From CAYTZH01 sp964442285 (GTDB taxonomy: Bacteria > Myxococcota_A > UBA9160 > JAFDET01): DNA of 64,000 nucleotides. Made by a program: the position numbers and the translations under genes. Shown here piece by piece: positions 31,197 through 39,458 of the stretch; the first letter of the stretch is position 1, and each line of letters starts with the position of its first letter. The notes below the pieces were generated by a model. That model was not told where the DNA came from. It saw nothing but the letters and a program-made list of their open reading frames with translations, and searched no databases. The DNA lies in assembly GCA_964442285.1 (NCBI GenBank), contig CAYTZH010000001.1, positions 248,001-312,000 on the forward strand, read 5' to 3'.

Positions 31197-32119
31197 TCGC
31201 CGCGCAGCGGCGCGAGGATCTGCTCGCCGAAGCGCGCGAGGTTCTCCAGGTAGTCGGCGCGGCTGCGCCGCGGGACGTTGACCGTGCACCAGGTCACACC
31301 CAGGTCCGCCAGCGAGCGCACGCCCTCGATCACGCGTCCCGGCTCGAAGCCGTCGCGCGCGAACATCTCCAGGCCGAAGGGCACGAAGATCACGTCCAGG
31401 GGCCGGGTGCGTCCCACCTTCGCGGCGTGCGCCCGGGCGTAGTCGATTCGCTCCGCGAGGGCCTCGGGGCTGTCGAGGGGGGCCGTGCGCACGCGGCGGG
31501 CCAGCCCGGCCGGCGCGGGGAAGGGAAGCCAGCCGTCGCCGCGCTCGACGGCCCGACGGATCGCCACCCGGCTGTTGCCGCCCACCCAGATCGGGGGATG
31601 GGGCAACTGGAGCGGGCGGGGCAGGCTCGTGTGGCCGTCGGCCCGGAAGTGGCGCCCGCCCAGCGACAGGCTCTCGCCGGTCCACACCCGCACCATGACG
31701 TCGAGGGCCTCGTCGGTGAGGGCGTTGCGCTCCTCGAAGGGAACGCCCAGGGCGGCGAACTCGGCCTCCAGGTAGCCGGCGGAGACGCCCAGCAGCGCGC
31801 GGCCGCCCGAGAGCACGTCCAGGCTCGCGACCGCCTTGGCCGTGAGGAAGGGGTTGCGATAGGGCGCGACCACCACGTGGGTCTGGAGGCGCAGGCGCCC
31901 GGTGGCCGCGGCCGCGAACGAGAGCGCGACGAAGGGATCCAGGGTGTGATGACCGCCCGAAGCCAGCCAGGCATCGTCGGGGATGGGGTGGTCGGTGACG
32001 AAGACCGCGTCGAACCCGGCGGCCTCGGCCGCCCGGGCCATCTCGGCCACGGCGGCGCCGCTGCAGAACGCGTCGGGCGGATCGACCCGGTCGGTGGGGA
32101 GCTGAACCGAGAAGCGCAT
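31187..32119 (-). CDS. LLM class (luciferase-like) oxidoreductase
   Basis: A 310-residue luciferase-like protein: RFSVQLPTDRVDPP, FDAVFVTDHPIPDDAWLASG with 'GGHHTLDPFVALSFAAAATG' (about 55-74), 'LRLQTHVVVAPYRNPFLTAK', SLDVLSGGRALLGVSAGYLE and PPIWVGGNSRVAIRRAVERG. It is distinct in sequence from the neighbouring LLM protein, so the two are old paralogues rather than a recent duplicate. ATG 32119 has AGGAGG just upstream; the palindrome at 32140-32154 lies in its divergent promoter region with the acyl-CoA dehydrogenase gene. Confidence 0.9.
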   Translation of the reverse strand: MRFSVQLPTDRVDPPDAFCSGAAVAEMARAAEAAGFDAVFVTDHPIPDDAWLASGGHHTLDPFVALSFAAAATGRLRLQTHVVVAPYRNPFLTAKAVASLDVLSGGRALLGVSAGYLEAEFAALGVPFEERNALTDEALDVMVRVWTGESLSLGGRHFRADGHTSLPRPLQLPHPPIWVGGNSRVAIRRAVERGDGWLPFPAPAGLARRVRTAPLDSPEALAERIDYARAHAAKVGRTRPLDVIFVPFGLEMFARDGFEPGRVIEGVRSLADLGVTWCTVNVPRRSRADYLENLARFGEQILAPLRGDHR

Positions 32120-32139
32120 CGCCTCCTATGCTACCCGTT

Positions 32140-32154
32140 CTGACGCTTCGTCAG
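32140..32154. promoter_or_regulatory. palindromic operator CTGACG-CTT-CGTCAG
   Basis: A perfect 6-3-6 inverted repeat in the intergenic space between the divergent LLM (start 32119) and acyl-CoA dehydrogenase (start 32201) genes. A TATGCT -10-like hexamer at 32127-32132 places the rightward start near the palindrome. No U-run follows and genes diverge, so a repressor operator is more likely than a terminator. Confidence 0.45.
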
Positions 32155-32200
32155 ATGCCGACGGGACGCTGCGGAGCCGGCGCCGACAGAGGAGTGAGTG

Positions 32201-33400
32201 GTGGACCTGCGGTATTCGCGAGAGGACGAGGCGTTCCGAACCGAGCTGCGCGCCTGGCTGGCGGCCGAGGTGCCGGCCCACGGACCGCCGCCGCCCCGTC
32301 AGAACGACTGGAAGGCGCGCCGCGCCTACGACACGGGCTGGCAGCGGAAGCTCTTCGACGCGGGCTACGCGGGCATCAACTGGCCCCGGGCGTATGGCGG
32401 CCGCGACCTCTCCCTCTCCCAGCAGCTGATCTACTTCGAGGAGATCGCCCGGGCCCGCGCGCCCTACGTGGGCGTGAACTTCGTGGGGCTCCTCCACGGC
32501 GGGCCCACCGTCGTGGCCGAGGGCACCCCGGAGCAGAAGGCCGCCCACCTGCCGCGCATCCTGCGGGGCGAGGAGGTCTGGTGCCAGGGCTTCTCGGAGC
32601 CGGGCGCGGGCTCGGATCTGGCCTCCCTCGGCACCCGCGCGGTGCGCGACGGCGACCACTACGTGGTGTCGGGTCACAAGATCTGGACCTCCTTCGCCCA
32701 GGTGGCGGACTTCTGCGAGCTGCTCGTGCGCACGGACCCCGAGGCCCCGAAGCACAAGGGCATCAGCTGGCTGATCATGCCCATGGACCTCGAGGGCGTC
32801 GACATCCGCCCCCTGCCGACGCTGATGGGCGAGAGCGACTTCAGCGAGGTCTTCCTGAACGAGGTGCGCGTGCCCGTGGAGAACCGGGTGGGCGCCGAGA
32901 ACGACGGCTGGCGGGTGACGAACGTGACGCTCCGCTTCGAGCGGGGCACCGCCTTCGCCAGCGAGATGTTCAACATCCAGGAGTTCGCCAAGGAGCTGGT
33001 GCGGGTGGCCCGTCGGGTGACCCGGGGCGACGCCGCCGCCTGGGACGACCGGGCCCTGCGCCGGGAGATCGGCCACGCCGTGGCCGAGGCGGATGCGCTC
33101 TGGGCGCTGGTGAAGCTCTCGGTCTCCAATGCGGGCAAGACGGGCGTACCGGGCCTCGAGGCGTCGGCGATCAAGCTCCACTACAGCGAGCTCAACCAGC
33201 GCCTGGGCGAGCTCGGCATGCGCCTGCTCGGTCGGGCCGGTCTCTCCCGGGACGACGTGGACGGCCTCCCGAGCCGCATGGTCCTCGGCAAGGCCATGCA
33301 GTCGCTCTCGCTCACCATCGCGGCGGGGACGTCGCAGGTGCAGCGCAACATCATCTCGGAGCGGATCCTGGGGCTGCCGAAGGAGCCGCGCCCGGCGTAG
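32201..33400 (+). CDS. acyl-CoA dehydrogenase, large (FAD-binding) subunit type
   Basis: A 399-residue acyl-CoA dehydrogenase: N-terminal helical 'REDEAFRTELRAWLAAEVPA', INWPRAYGGRDLSLSQQLIY (about 60-79), WCQGFSEPGAGSDLASLGTR (about 126-145), HKIWTSFAQVADFCELLVRT (about 160), then the C-terminal helices with AAGTSQVQRNIISERILGLP. It matches the larger partner in heteromeric FadE pairs of steroid catabolism. GTG 32201 lies six bases after AGGAG; the preceding GTG 32198 is an alternative. The smaller dehydrogenase follows after 22 bases, so they probably form an alpha2beta2 enzyme. Confidence 0.93.
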   Translation: MDLRYSREDEAFRTELRAWLAAEVPAHGPPPPRQNDWKARRAYDTGWQRKLFDAGYAGINWPRAYGGRDLSLSQQLIYFEEIARARAPYVGVNFVGLLHGGPTVVAEGTPEQKAAHLPRILRGEEVWCQGFSEPGAGSDLASLGTRAVRDGDHYVVSGHKIWTSFAQVADFCELLVRTDPEAPKHKGISWLIMPMDLEGVDIRPLPTLMGESDFSEVFLNEVRVPVENRVGAENDGWRVTNVTLRFERGTAFASEMFNIQEFAKELVRVARRVTRGDAAAWDDRALRREIGHAVAEADALWALVKLSVSNAGKTGVPGLEASAIKLHYSELNQRLGELGMRLLGRAGLSRDDVDGLPSRMVLGKAMQSLSLTIAAGTSQVQRNIISERILGLPKEPRPA

Positions 33401-33422
33401 CCGGGGTCGGCAGGAGACCAGC

Positions 33423-34409
33423 ATGGACTTCCGCGTCACCGAGGATCAGCAGGCGCTCCAGGAGGGCGTTCGCAGCTTCTGCGAGAACCGCGTGTCTCTC
33501 GAGCGGATCGCCGAGCGGGCGGCCGCCGCCGGCCGCCTCGACCGCGGCCTCTGGGCCGAGCTGGCGGAGATGGGCGTGTTCGGGCTGCGCCTGCCCGAGG
33601 AGGCCGGCGGGGTGGGACTCGGGACCGCCGACGCGGCGCTCGTCTTCGAGGAGCTGGGGCGTCGCCTGGTGCCGGGCCCCCTCGTCTGGACCCACCTCGC
33701 GGCCGGCCACGTGAAGGGCGCCGCCGAGGGCACCGCCGTGGTGGGCGGCCTCGATCTCCGGGGCGGCACCGGGGGCCCCTTGCTGGTGGAGCACCTGGCC
33801 GACCTCGACGTCCTGCTGGTGCTCGAGGCCGACGGCGTGCGGAGCCTGGACCCGAAGTCCCTGGAGGCGACCCCCGTCGAGACGCCCCTCGACCCCCTGA
33901 CCCCGCTCCACCGGGTGGCGGCACTGCCCGAGGGCGATCGCCTGGGCGACGCCGACCTCGCCGAGCGCCTGTGGCACGAGGGCGGTGCGCTCAGCTCCGC
34001 GCTGCTGCTCGGCATCGCCCAGGAGACCACGCGTCTGGCGGTGGCGTACGCCAAGGGCCGGGAGCAGTTCGGCCGCCCCATCGGCTCCTTCCAGGCCCTG
34101 AAGCACATCATGGCCGACATGTTCGTGCGACAGGAGGTGGCCCGCGCCGCGGTCTACGCGGCCGGCGTGACCCTCGACGACCCGGCGGTCGGCGACGCAG
34201 CCCGGGCCGTGGCCAGCGCCAAGATCAGCGCCGGCGAGGCGGCCATGAAGAACAGTCGGGCGTGCGTCCAGGTGTACGGTGGCATGGGATACACCTGGGA
34301 GATGCCGCCTCACTACTACCTGAAGCGGACCTGGGTGCTGGACAAGGGCTTCGGCGAGGGCGAGGAGCACGCCGAGCGCGTTGCGGAGCAGGTGGCCGCC
34401 GCCCTCTGA
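33423..34409 (+). CDS. acyl-CoA dehydrogenase, small partner subunit
   Basis: A 328-residue, shortened acyl-CoA dehydrogenase: MDFRVTEDQQALQEGVRSFC at the N terminus, GLRLPEEAGGVGLGTADAAL (about 57-76), a compact middle domain that lacks the usual 'EP.aGSD' motif, and a complete C-terminal helical part with YAKGREQFGRPIGSFQALKH (about 209-228) and VQVYGGMGYTWEMPPHYYLK (about 283-302). The reduced beta domain is characteristic of the non-FAD-motif partner in FadE heterotetramers. GGAGACC precedes ATG 33423. Expressed with the larger subunit and the SDR downstream. Confidence 0.92.
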   Translation: MDFRVTEDQQALQEGVRSFCENRVSLERIAERAAAAGRLDRGLWAELAEMGVFGLRLPEEAGGVGLGTADAALVFEELGRRLVPGPLVWTHLAAGHVKGAAEGTAVVGGLDLRGGTGGPLLVEHLADLDVLLVLEADGVRSLDPKSLEATPVETPLDPLTPLHRVAALPEGDRLGDADLAERLWHEGGALSSALLLGIAQETTRLAVAYAKGREQFGRPIGSFQALKHIMADMFVRQEVARAAVYAAGVTLDDPAVGDAARAVASAKISAGEAAMKNSRACVQVYGGMGYTWEMPPHYYLKRTWVLDKGFGEGEEHAERVAEQVAAAL

Positions 34410-34448
34410 ATCCGATACGGTCCGTTCCGAAATTCGGGAGAGCGATCC

Positions 34449-35336
34449 ATGGGCATTCTCGACGGCAAGGCCGCGGTGGTCACCGGCGGCGGGCGCGGCA
34501 TCGGACGCGGTCACTGCCTGCATCTGGCGGAGCAGGGCGCCGCGGTGGTCGTGAACGACATCGATCTCGAGGAGGCGAAGAAGGTCGCCGCCGAGATTGC
34601 GGAGCAGGGCGGCAAGGCGGTCGCCAACGACAGCAACATCGCCTCCCGCGAGGGCGCCCGCGCCCTGGTGCAGCAGTGCGTCGACGAGTTCGGGGCCATC
34701 CACGCCGCCGTCAACAACGCCGGCAACGTGAAGGACCGCTCCTTCCTCAAGATGAGCGACGAGGAGTTCGACGCGGTCCTGCAGGTGCACGTCTACGGCA
34801 CCTTCCGGGTGAGCCAGGAGGCGGCCCAGCGCATGCGGGACCAGGGCAGCGGCGGCTGCGTGATCAACACCGTCTCGGCGGCCCACTACGGCAACTTCGG
34901 CCAGACGAACTACGCCGCCTCCAAGGGCGCCATCGCCTCCATGACCTACACCTGGGCCCTGGAGCTCTCGCGCTACGGCATCCGCGTGAACGCCATCAGC
35001 CCCTCGGGCACCACCCGCATGTCGGCCACCGCCCGGATCGGCGGCAAGACCGTGGAGCTGCCCTTCATCGATCCCAACCAGAACGGCGCCTTCGTGGCCT
35101 GGCTGTGCAGCGACGAGGCCAACTGGGTCACGGGCCAGCTCTTCGGCTCGGGGGCCGACCGGGTGCAGATCGTGGAGCAGCCGAAGTACGGCACCGCCCT
35201 CTACCTGCCCGGCGGCCTCCGCGTGGAGGGCGTGTCCGCGCATTTCAAGAAGGTCTTCGACAAGCGGCTCGAGAACGTCGGGCTGATGAAGAATCCCTAC
35301 CCGTTCTACGACGGGGTCGAGCCGCCGAGCGAGTAG
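34449..35336 (+). CDS. SDR oxidoreductase (3-hydroxyacyl-CoA dehydrogenase-like, HSD17B4 type)
   Basis: A 295-residue short-chain dehydrogenase: VVTGGGRGIGRGHCLHLAEQ (TGxxxGIG, residues 11-30), NDIDLEEAK for cofactor choice (Asp after beta 2 suggests NAD), AAVNNAGNVKDRSFLKMSDE, INTVSAAHYGNFGQTNYAAS (Ser plus YxxxK, about 140-160) and 'YGIRVNAISPSGTTRM'. The extended C terminus (after about 235) is typical of multifunctional-enzyme-2-like SDRs that oxidise 3-hydroxyacyl-CoA. It follows the dehydrogenase pair by 39 bases and precedes two crotonases, consistent with one beta-oxidation round. Confidence 0.9.
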   Translation: MGILDGKAAVVTGGGRGIGRGHCLHLAEQGAAVVVNDIDLEEAKKVAAEIAEQGGKAVANDSNIASREGARALVQQCVDEFGAIHAAVNNAGNVKDRSFLKMSDEEFDAVLQVHVYGTFRVSQEAAQRMRDQGSGGCVINTVSAAHYGNFGQTNYAASKGAIASMTYTWALELSRYGIRVNAISPSGTTRMSATARIGGKTVELPFIDPNQNGAFVAWLCSDEANWVTGQLFGSGADRVQIVEQPKYGTALYLPGGLRVEGVSAHFKKVFDKRLENVGLMKNPYPFYDGVEPPSE

Positions 35337-35354
35337 TCGCCCCGGGAGTCTGCG

Positions 35355-36161
35355 ATGGCCTTCGAGACCCTTCTGCTCGAGCGCCGGGACGGGGTGGCCA
35401 CGCTCACCCTGAACCGGCCCGATCGCCACAACGCCTTCAACCTGAAGATGGCGCAGGAGCTGCGCGAGGCCTGGGCGGCGCTCACGGTCGACCCGGAGGT
35501 GGTGTGCGTGGTGGTCACGGGCGCCGGCGACCGCGCCTTCTGCACCGGCATGGACGTGGCCGACGTGGCCTCCGGCGAGTCGCGCGGCAGCGGCACCGTC
35601 TCGCGCGAGGACGCGCCGTGGTCCCACCTCACCGCGCTCCAGAACCGCTGCTGGAAGCCGGTGATCACGGCGGTCAACGGCATGGTCTGCGGCGGCGGCC
35701 TCCACTTCATCGCCGACAGCGACCTGATCGTCTGCTCCGAGACGGCCACCTTCTTCGACACCCACGTGAAGGTCGGGCTCATCGCCGGTCTCGAGCCCGT
35801 GGGTCTGGCGCGGCGCATTCCCCTGGAGGCCGTGCTGCGCATGGCGTTCCTCGGCGGGAGCGAGCGCCTCGGCGCCGAGGAGGCCCGGGCGCTCGGCCTG
35901 GTGGGCGAGGTGCTGCCGTCCGACCGCGTGCTGCCGCGGGCCCAGGAGCTGGCCTCCAAGATCGCCGAGCACTCGCCCACGGCCCTGGCCCGGAGCAAGC
36001 AGGCCATCTGGGAGAGCCTCGACACGGGCCTGGACGAGGGCCTCGAGAAGGCCTGGAAGCTCATCCACGACCACGTGTCCCATCCCGACCTCGACGAGGG
36101 GAGCCGGGCCTTCGTGGAGAAGCGCCGCCCCCGCTGGGCGCCGTTCACGGGCCGGGGATGA
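35355..36161 (+). CDS. enoyl-CoA hydratase/isomerase (crotonase family)
   Basis: A 268-residue crotonase: VATLTLNRPDRHNAFNLKMA (about 14-33), the first oxyanion segment 'AFCTGMDVADVASG' (about 64-77), NGMVCGGGLHFIADSDLIVC (second oxyanion loop, about 108-127), and ETATFFDTHVKVGLIAGLEP (about 129-148). The two catalytic Glu positions of true hydratases are not both present: the first is replaced in FDTHVKVG, and Glu147 in LEP could be the second. Hydratase, isomerase or hydrolase activity is therefore open. ATG 35355; ATGA overlap with the next crotonase. Confidence 0.9.
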   Translation: MAFETLLLERRDGVATLTLNRPDRHNAFNLKMAQELREAWAALTVDPEVVCVVVTGAGDRAFCTGMDVADVASGESRGSGTVSREDAPWSHLTALQNRCWKPVITAVNGMVCGGGLHFIADSDLIVCSETATFFDTHVKVGLIAGLEPVGLARRIPLEAVLRMAFLGGSERLGAEEARALGLVGEVLPSDRVLPRAQELASKIAEHSPTALARSKQAIWESLDTGLDEGLEKAWKLIHDHVSHPDLDEGSRAFVEKRRPRWAPFTGRG

Positions 36162-36889
36162 GCGAGCCGAGCGTCCTCTACGACGTCACCGACGGCCTGG
36201 CGACGATCACCCTGAACCGCCCGGAGAAGCTCAACGCCTACACGCCCCAGATGGGCGACGAGGCCTACGCCGCGTTCGGCCGGGCCCGGGACGACGCGGG
36301 CGTCCGGGCCCTCGTGCTCACCGGGGCGGGCCGCGGCTTCTGCGCCGGGGTGGACCTGGAGGCGTTGAGGTCCCACCAGCGCCAGGGCGGCGGCACGCGC
36401 CTGGGGGAGGAGCCCTTCCTGAAGCGGCTGCCCCTGGAGCTGCTGGACTTCCCCAAGCCGGTCATCGCCGCCTGGAACGGCGCGGCCATCGGCGTGGGCG
36501 TCACCATGGCGCTTCCCTGCGACATCCGCCTGGCGGCAGCCGGGGCGAAGATCGGCGTCACCTTCACCGCCCTGGGCATCCTTCCGGGTCTCGGGTCCAC
36601 CCACCTGCTGCCGCGCCTGGTCGGTCGGGCCAAGGCCCTGGAGCTGGTGCTCACGGCCCGGGTGATCCGGGCCGAGGAGGCGGCGGAGATCGGTCTCGTG
36701 AACCGGGTCGTGGCGGGGGAGGACCTGCGGGCGGAGGCCCGCGCCATGGCCGCCCAGATGGCGGAGAAGGACCCGGCCGTGCTGGCCGCCGCCAAGGCGG
36801 CCCTCACCTACGGCGAGACCGCCAGCATGGCCGAGGCCATGGCCAGGGAGGCCGAGCTCGGTCAGAAGCTGCGCAGCGGACGCGCCTGA
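36158..36889 (+). CDS. enoyl-CoA hydratase/isomerase (crotonase family), atypical active site
   Basis: A 243-residue crotonase, translationally coupled through ATGA at 36158-36161. It has LATITLNRPEKLNAYTPQMG (about 11-30), FCAGVDLEALRSHQRQGGG (oxyanion loop 1, about 61-79), WNGAAIGVGVTMALPCDIRL (loop 2, about 105-124) and IGVTFTALGILPGLGSTHLL (about 130-150). Neither catalytic Glu is at its usual place (VTFTALG, LGSTH), which suggests an isomerase or a hydrolase rather than a classical hydratase. Its 3' end overlaps the convergent histidine kinase gene by 28 bases. Confidence 0.88.
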   Translation: MSEPSVLYDVTDGLATITLNRPEKLNAYTPQMGDEAYAAFGRARDDAGVRALVLTGAGRGFCAGVDLEALRSHQRQGGGTRLGEEPFLKRLPLELLDFPKPVIAAWNGAAIGVGVTMALPCDIRLAAAGAKIGVTFTALGILPGLGSTHLLPRLVGRAKALELVLTARVIRAEEAAEIGLVNRVVAGEDLRAEARAMAAQMAEKDPAVLAAAKAALTYGETASMAEAMAREAELGQKLRSGRA

Positions 36890-39267
36890 CCCTCCCCGGC
36901 CAGCATCTCGCGCACCCGGGTCAGCAGCTCCCCCGGCCGGTAGGGCTTCTGGATGAACGCGGTCGGCCCCGACGGGTCCGAGCTCGTGTCGAAGTCCTCG
37001 GCGCTGAAGCCGCTGGTGAGCAGTGCGGGAACGTCGGGTCGCACCCGGCGCAGCTCGGCCAGGGTCTCCTCGCCGGACAGCTCGGGCATGGTCATGTCGA
37101 GCACCACCAGAGCGATCTCGTCGGCGTGCGCTTCGAAGGTCTCCACCGCCTCGCGTCCGTCGGCGGCGGTCTGGACGTTCAGACCCGCCGCCTCGAGGCT
37201 CTTGCGGACGAGGTTGCGGACGATCTCCTCGTCGTCGACCACCAGGACGGTGCCCTCGCCCTGCCAGGCGCCGCCGGCCGACCGTACCCGCTCCGCGGCC
37301 GCCGCACGGGTCTCGGCCGCCGGGAAGGCGACGGTGAGCGCGGAGCCGCGTCCCGACTCGGTCTGCACCTGGATGGCGCCGTCGTGACCCCGCACGATGC
37401 CCAGCACGGCGGCCATGCCGAGCCCGCGCCCGGTGAACTTGGTGGTGAAGAACGGATCGAAGAGGCGCTCCCGCACGGAGGGACTCATGCCGGCTCCGGT
37501 GTCGGCCACCTGGACGTAGACCGCCCGGCCCGGCCCCGGCTCGCCCAGCCAGCCGGGTCCCTCGGGCGGGAAGTCCAGCGTGCCGGTCGAGATCACGATC
37601 TCGCCGGCGGTGTCGCCCAGGGCGTCCGAGGCATTCGTGATCAGGTTCATGACCACCTGGGTGATCTGGGAGGGATCGGCCGTGATGGGCGGCACTGTCT
37701 GGGCGAGCCGCAGCCGGAGGCTCGCCTTCTTCGAGATCGACACCTCCAGGAGCTGGGCCAGCTCGGCCACCAGCCGGTTCACGTCGACCGGCTCCGTGAC
37801 GAACTTCCCGTGCCCCGAATAGGCCAGCAGCTGGCGACACAGCTCGGAGGCGCGCTGGGCCGCCTGCTCGATGTCGGCCAGGTGCGAGCGGGCCGGCGAA
37901 GGCTCGCCGAGCTCCGCCTGCGCCAGGCCGGCGTTGCCCAGGATGGCCAGCAGCAGGTTGTTGAAGTCGTGGGCGATCCCGCCGGCCAGCACGCCGAGGC
38001 TCTCCAGCTTCTGGGCGTGCTGGACCTTGGCCTCGAGTCGCCGGCGCTCCTCTTGGGCCCGCAGACGCTCGGTGATGTCGGTGGAGATGCCGCCCACCGC
38101 GTAGACGGCGCCGCTCTCGTCGGCGATCGGAAACTTGATGGACAGGTTGGTCCGCGATGGCCCGCAGCCGTCCACCTGCTCCTCGAACTGGATCGGCCGG
38201 CCCTCGTCGAGCACCTGGCGGTCGTTGCGGGTGAAACGCTCGGCGACCGCTCGGGGATAGAGGTCCGCATCGGTCTTGCCGAGGATGGCCTCGATCGAGA
38301 CGCCCAGGCGCTTCGCCTGGCGCTCGTTGGTGACGAGGTAGCGGCCTGCCCGGTCCTTCACGTAGATGACCGCGCCCGAGTGGTCGACGATGCTGCGCAG
38401 CAGGCGCTCGCTCCGCCGCAGGGCCGCCTCCATCCGATGGCGCTCGGTGACGTCGTTGACGGCGATCTGCACCGCAGATCCGTTGTCATGGTCCACGAGC
38501 ACAGCCGTGGTCTCGATCCAGCGTTCGCTGCCGTCCGGGCGTCGAAAGCGGAACAGGTAATGCTTGCCGTACTCGTCCCCACGAGCGGCGGCGAGGGTGG
38601 CTGCGCGGATGTGGTCCCGGTCCTCGGGATGCACCATGTCGAAGATTTCTTCGCTGGAGAGGGCGCGGAGGGCGGGCAGCTCGAGGCCGATGATCTCGGA
38701 CAGAGCCCGGTTGGCGAAGGTGATCCGCAGGTCCTGGAGGATGGCGTGGCCCTGGAGGGAGTGGTCGACCAGGCTGCGGTAGGCCTCCAGCGTTCGACGC
38801 TGCTCCGTGACGTCGGTGTAGACGGCCTGTATCGCGGCCTCGCCGCCGTATTGCAGGTGGCGGGTGCGCACGAAGGCCCAGCGCTGCGTGCCGTCGGGGC
38901 GTTGGAAGCGGAAGGGGGCGCCTTCCTCCACGGGCTCGCCGCCCAGCTGACGCTGGAGGCGCTCCCAGATCTCGTCGCGGTCCGCCGCATCCACGACGTC
39001 GCGGATTGCGTCCGGCGAGAGCGCCAGGAGCTGCTCGCGGGTGTAGCCCGAGAGGGCGCACAGGGCCGGGTTGGCGAAGGCCACCCGGCCCCGGGTCAGG
39101 ATGGCGATGGGGAGCACGGACTCCTCGAGCAGCTGCTCGAGGGCGGCCTCGGACTGGCTGCGGGTGGCCCGCTCGAGCTCCTCCTCGAGGCGGGCGCAGC
39201 GTTCGCGGAGCGCGCGGTTCTCGCGCTCGACGCCGTCGAGCTCCGACGTGGTGGGGCACCTGGCCAC
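36862..39267 (-). CDS. soluble hybrid sensor histidine kinase, three PAS domains plus receiver
   Basis: An 801-residue cytosolic hybrid kinase without transmembrane segments. Residues 10-40 form a coiled coil. PAS1 spans about 45-155, PAS2 165-275 and PAS3 285-400, each followed by a PAC-type end (VYTDVTEQRR, AVNDVTERHR, ISTDITERLR). HisKA has GVLAGGIAHDFNNLLLAILG with phospho-His433. HATPase_c: N box MNLITNASDALG, G1 DTGAGM, F/G2 FFTTKFTGRGLGMAAV. The receiver starts at GTVLVVDDEEIVRN with phospho-Asp724 in VVLDMTMPELSG. I prefer GTG 39267, six bases after AGAGGA, to ATG 39285. No response regulator adjoins, so its target is unknown. Confidence 0.93.
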   Translation of the reverse strand: MARCPTTSELDGVERENRALRERCARLEEELERATRSQSEAALEQLLEESVLPIAILTRGRVAFANPALCALSGYTREQLLALSPDAIRDVVDAADRDEIWERLQRQLGGEPVEEGAPFRFQRPDGTQRWAFVRTRHLQYGGEAAIQAVYTDVTEQRRTLEAYRSLVDHSLQGHAILQDLRITFANRALSEIIGLELPALRALSSEEIFDMVHPEDRDHIRAATLAAARGDEYGKHYLFRFRRPDGSERWIETTAVLVDHDNGSAVQIAVNDVTERHRMEAALRRSERLLRSIVDHSGAVIYVKDRAGRYLVTNERQAKRLGVSIEAILGKTDADLYPRAVAERFTRNDRQVLDEGRPIQFEEQVDGCGPSRTNLSIKFPIADESGAVYAVGGISTDITERLRAQEERRRLEAKVQHAQKLESLGVLAGGIAHDFNNLLLAILGNAGLAQAELGEPSPARSHLADIEQAAQRASELCRQLLAYSGHGKFVTEPVDVNRLVAELAQLLEVSISKKASLRLRLAQTVPPITADPSQITQVVMNLITNASDALGDTAGEIVISTGTLDFPPEGPGWLGEPGPGRAVYVQVADTGAGMSPSVRERLFDPFFTTKFTGRGLGMAAVLGIVRGHDGAIQVQTESGRGSALTVAFPAAETRAAAAERVRSAGGAWQGEGTVLVVDDEEIVRNLVRKSLEAAGLNVQTAADGREAVETFEAHADEIALVVLDMTMPELSGEETLAELRRVRPDVPALLTSGFSAEDFDTSSDPSGPTAFIQKPYRPGELLTRVREMLAGEGQARPLRSF

Positions 39268-39410
39268 GTCCGTTCCTCTTACCATCCGGGCCGAAGCCCG
39301 GGTAGGGGGGCCACGGCCCTCGGAGCAAAGGATTCGACCCACACGGGGTTTTCCCGGAGGCGGACCCGGGGTCCGGAAGGTCCCCTTGGGGGGCGCCTTC
39401 GGGGATTTTC

Positions 39411-39432
39411 TATACGCGACGTATCGTATATA
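39411..39432. promoter_or_regulatory. AT-rich overlapping palindromes upstream of acyl-CoA dehydrogenase gene
   Basis: Two nested inverted repeats share this stretch: ATACG-CGA-CGTAT (39412-39424) and TATACG-N8-CGTATA (39411-39430). It is one of the few AT-rich islands in the window and lies 27 bases upstream of the TTG start at 39459, overlapping any -10 element (TATATA, 39427-39432). A TetR-type operator is the best reading. Confidence 0.55.
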
Positions 39433-39458
39433 TTCTCCGAAACCCGAGGAGGATCGCG

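Noticed and set aside
34427..34437. CCGAA-A-TTCGG palindrome between dehydrogenase and SDR genes
   Set aside because: Only 11 bases, inside an apparent operon and without a promoter-like context; too short to call an operator or terminator.
33351..36083. A 910-codon minus-strand frame over the acyl-CoA dehydrogenase/SDR/crotonase genes
   Set aside because: Codon-bias shadow; low complexity and opposed by four well-supported genes with ribosome binding sites.
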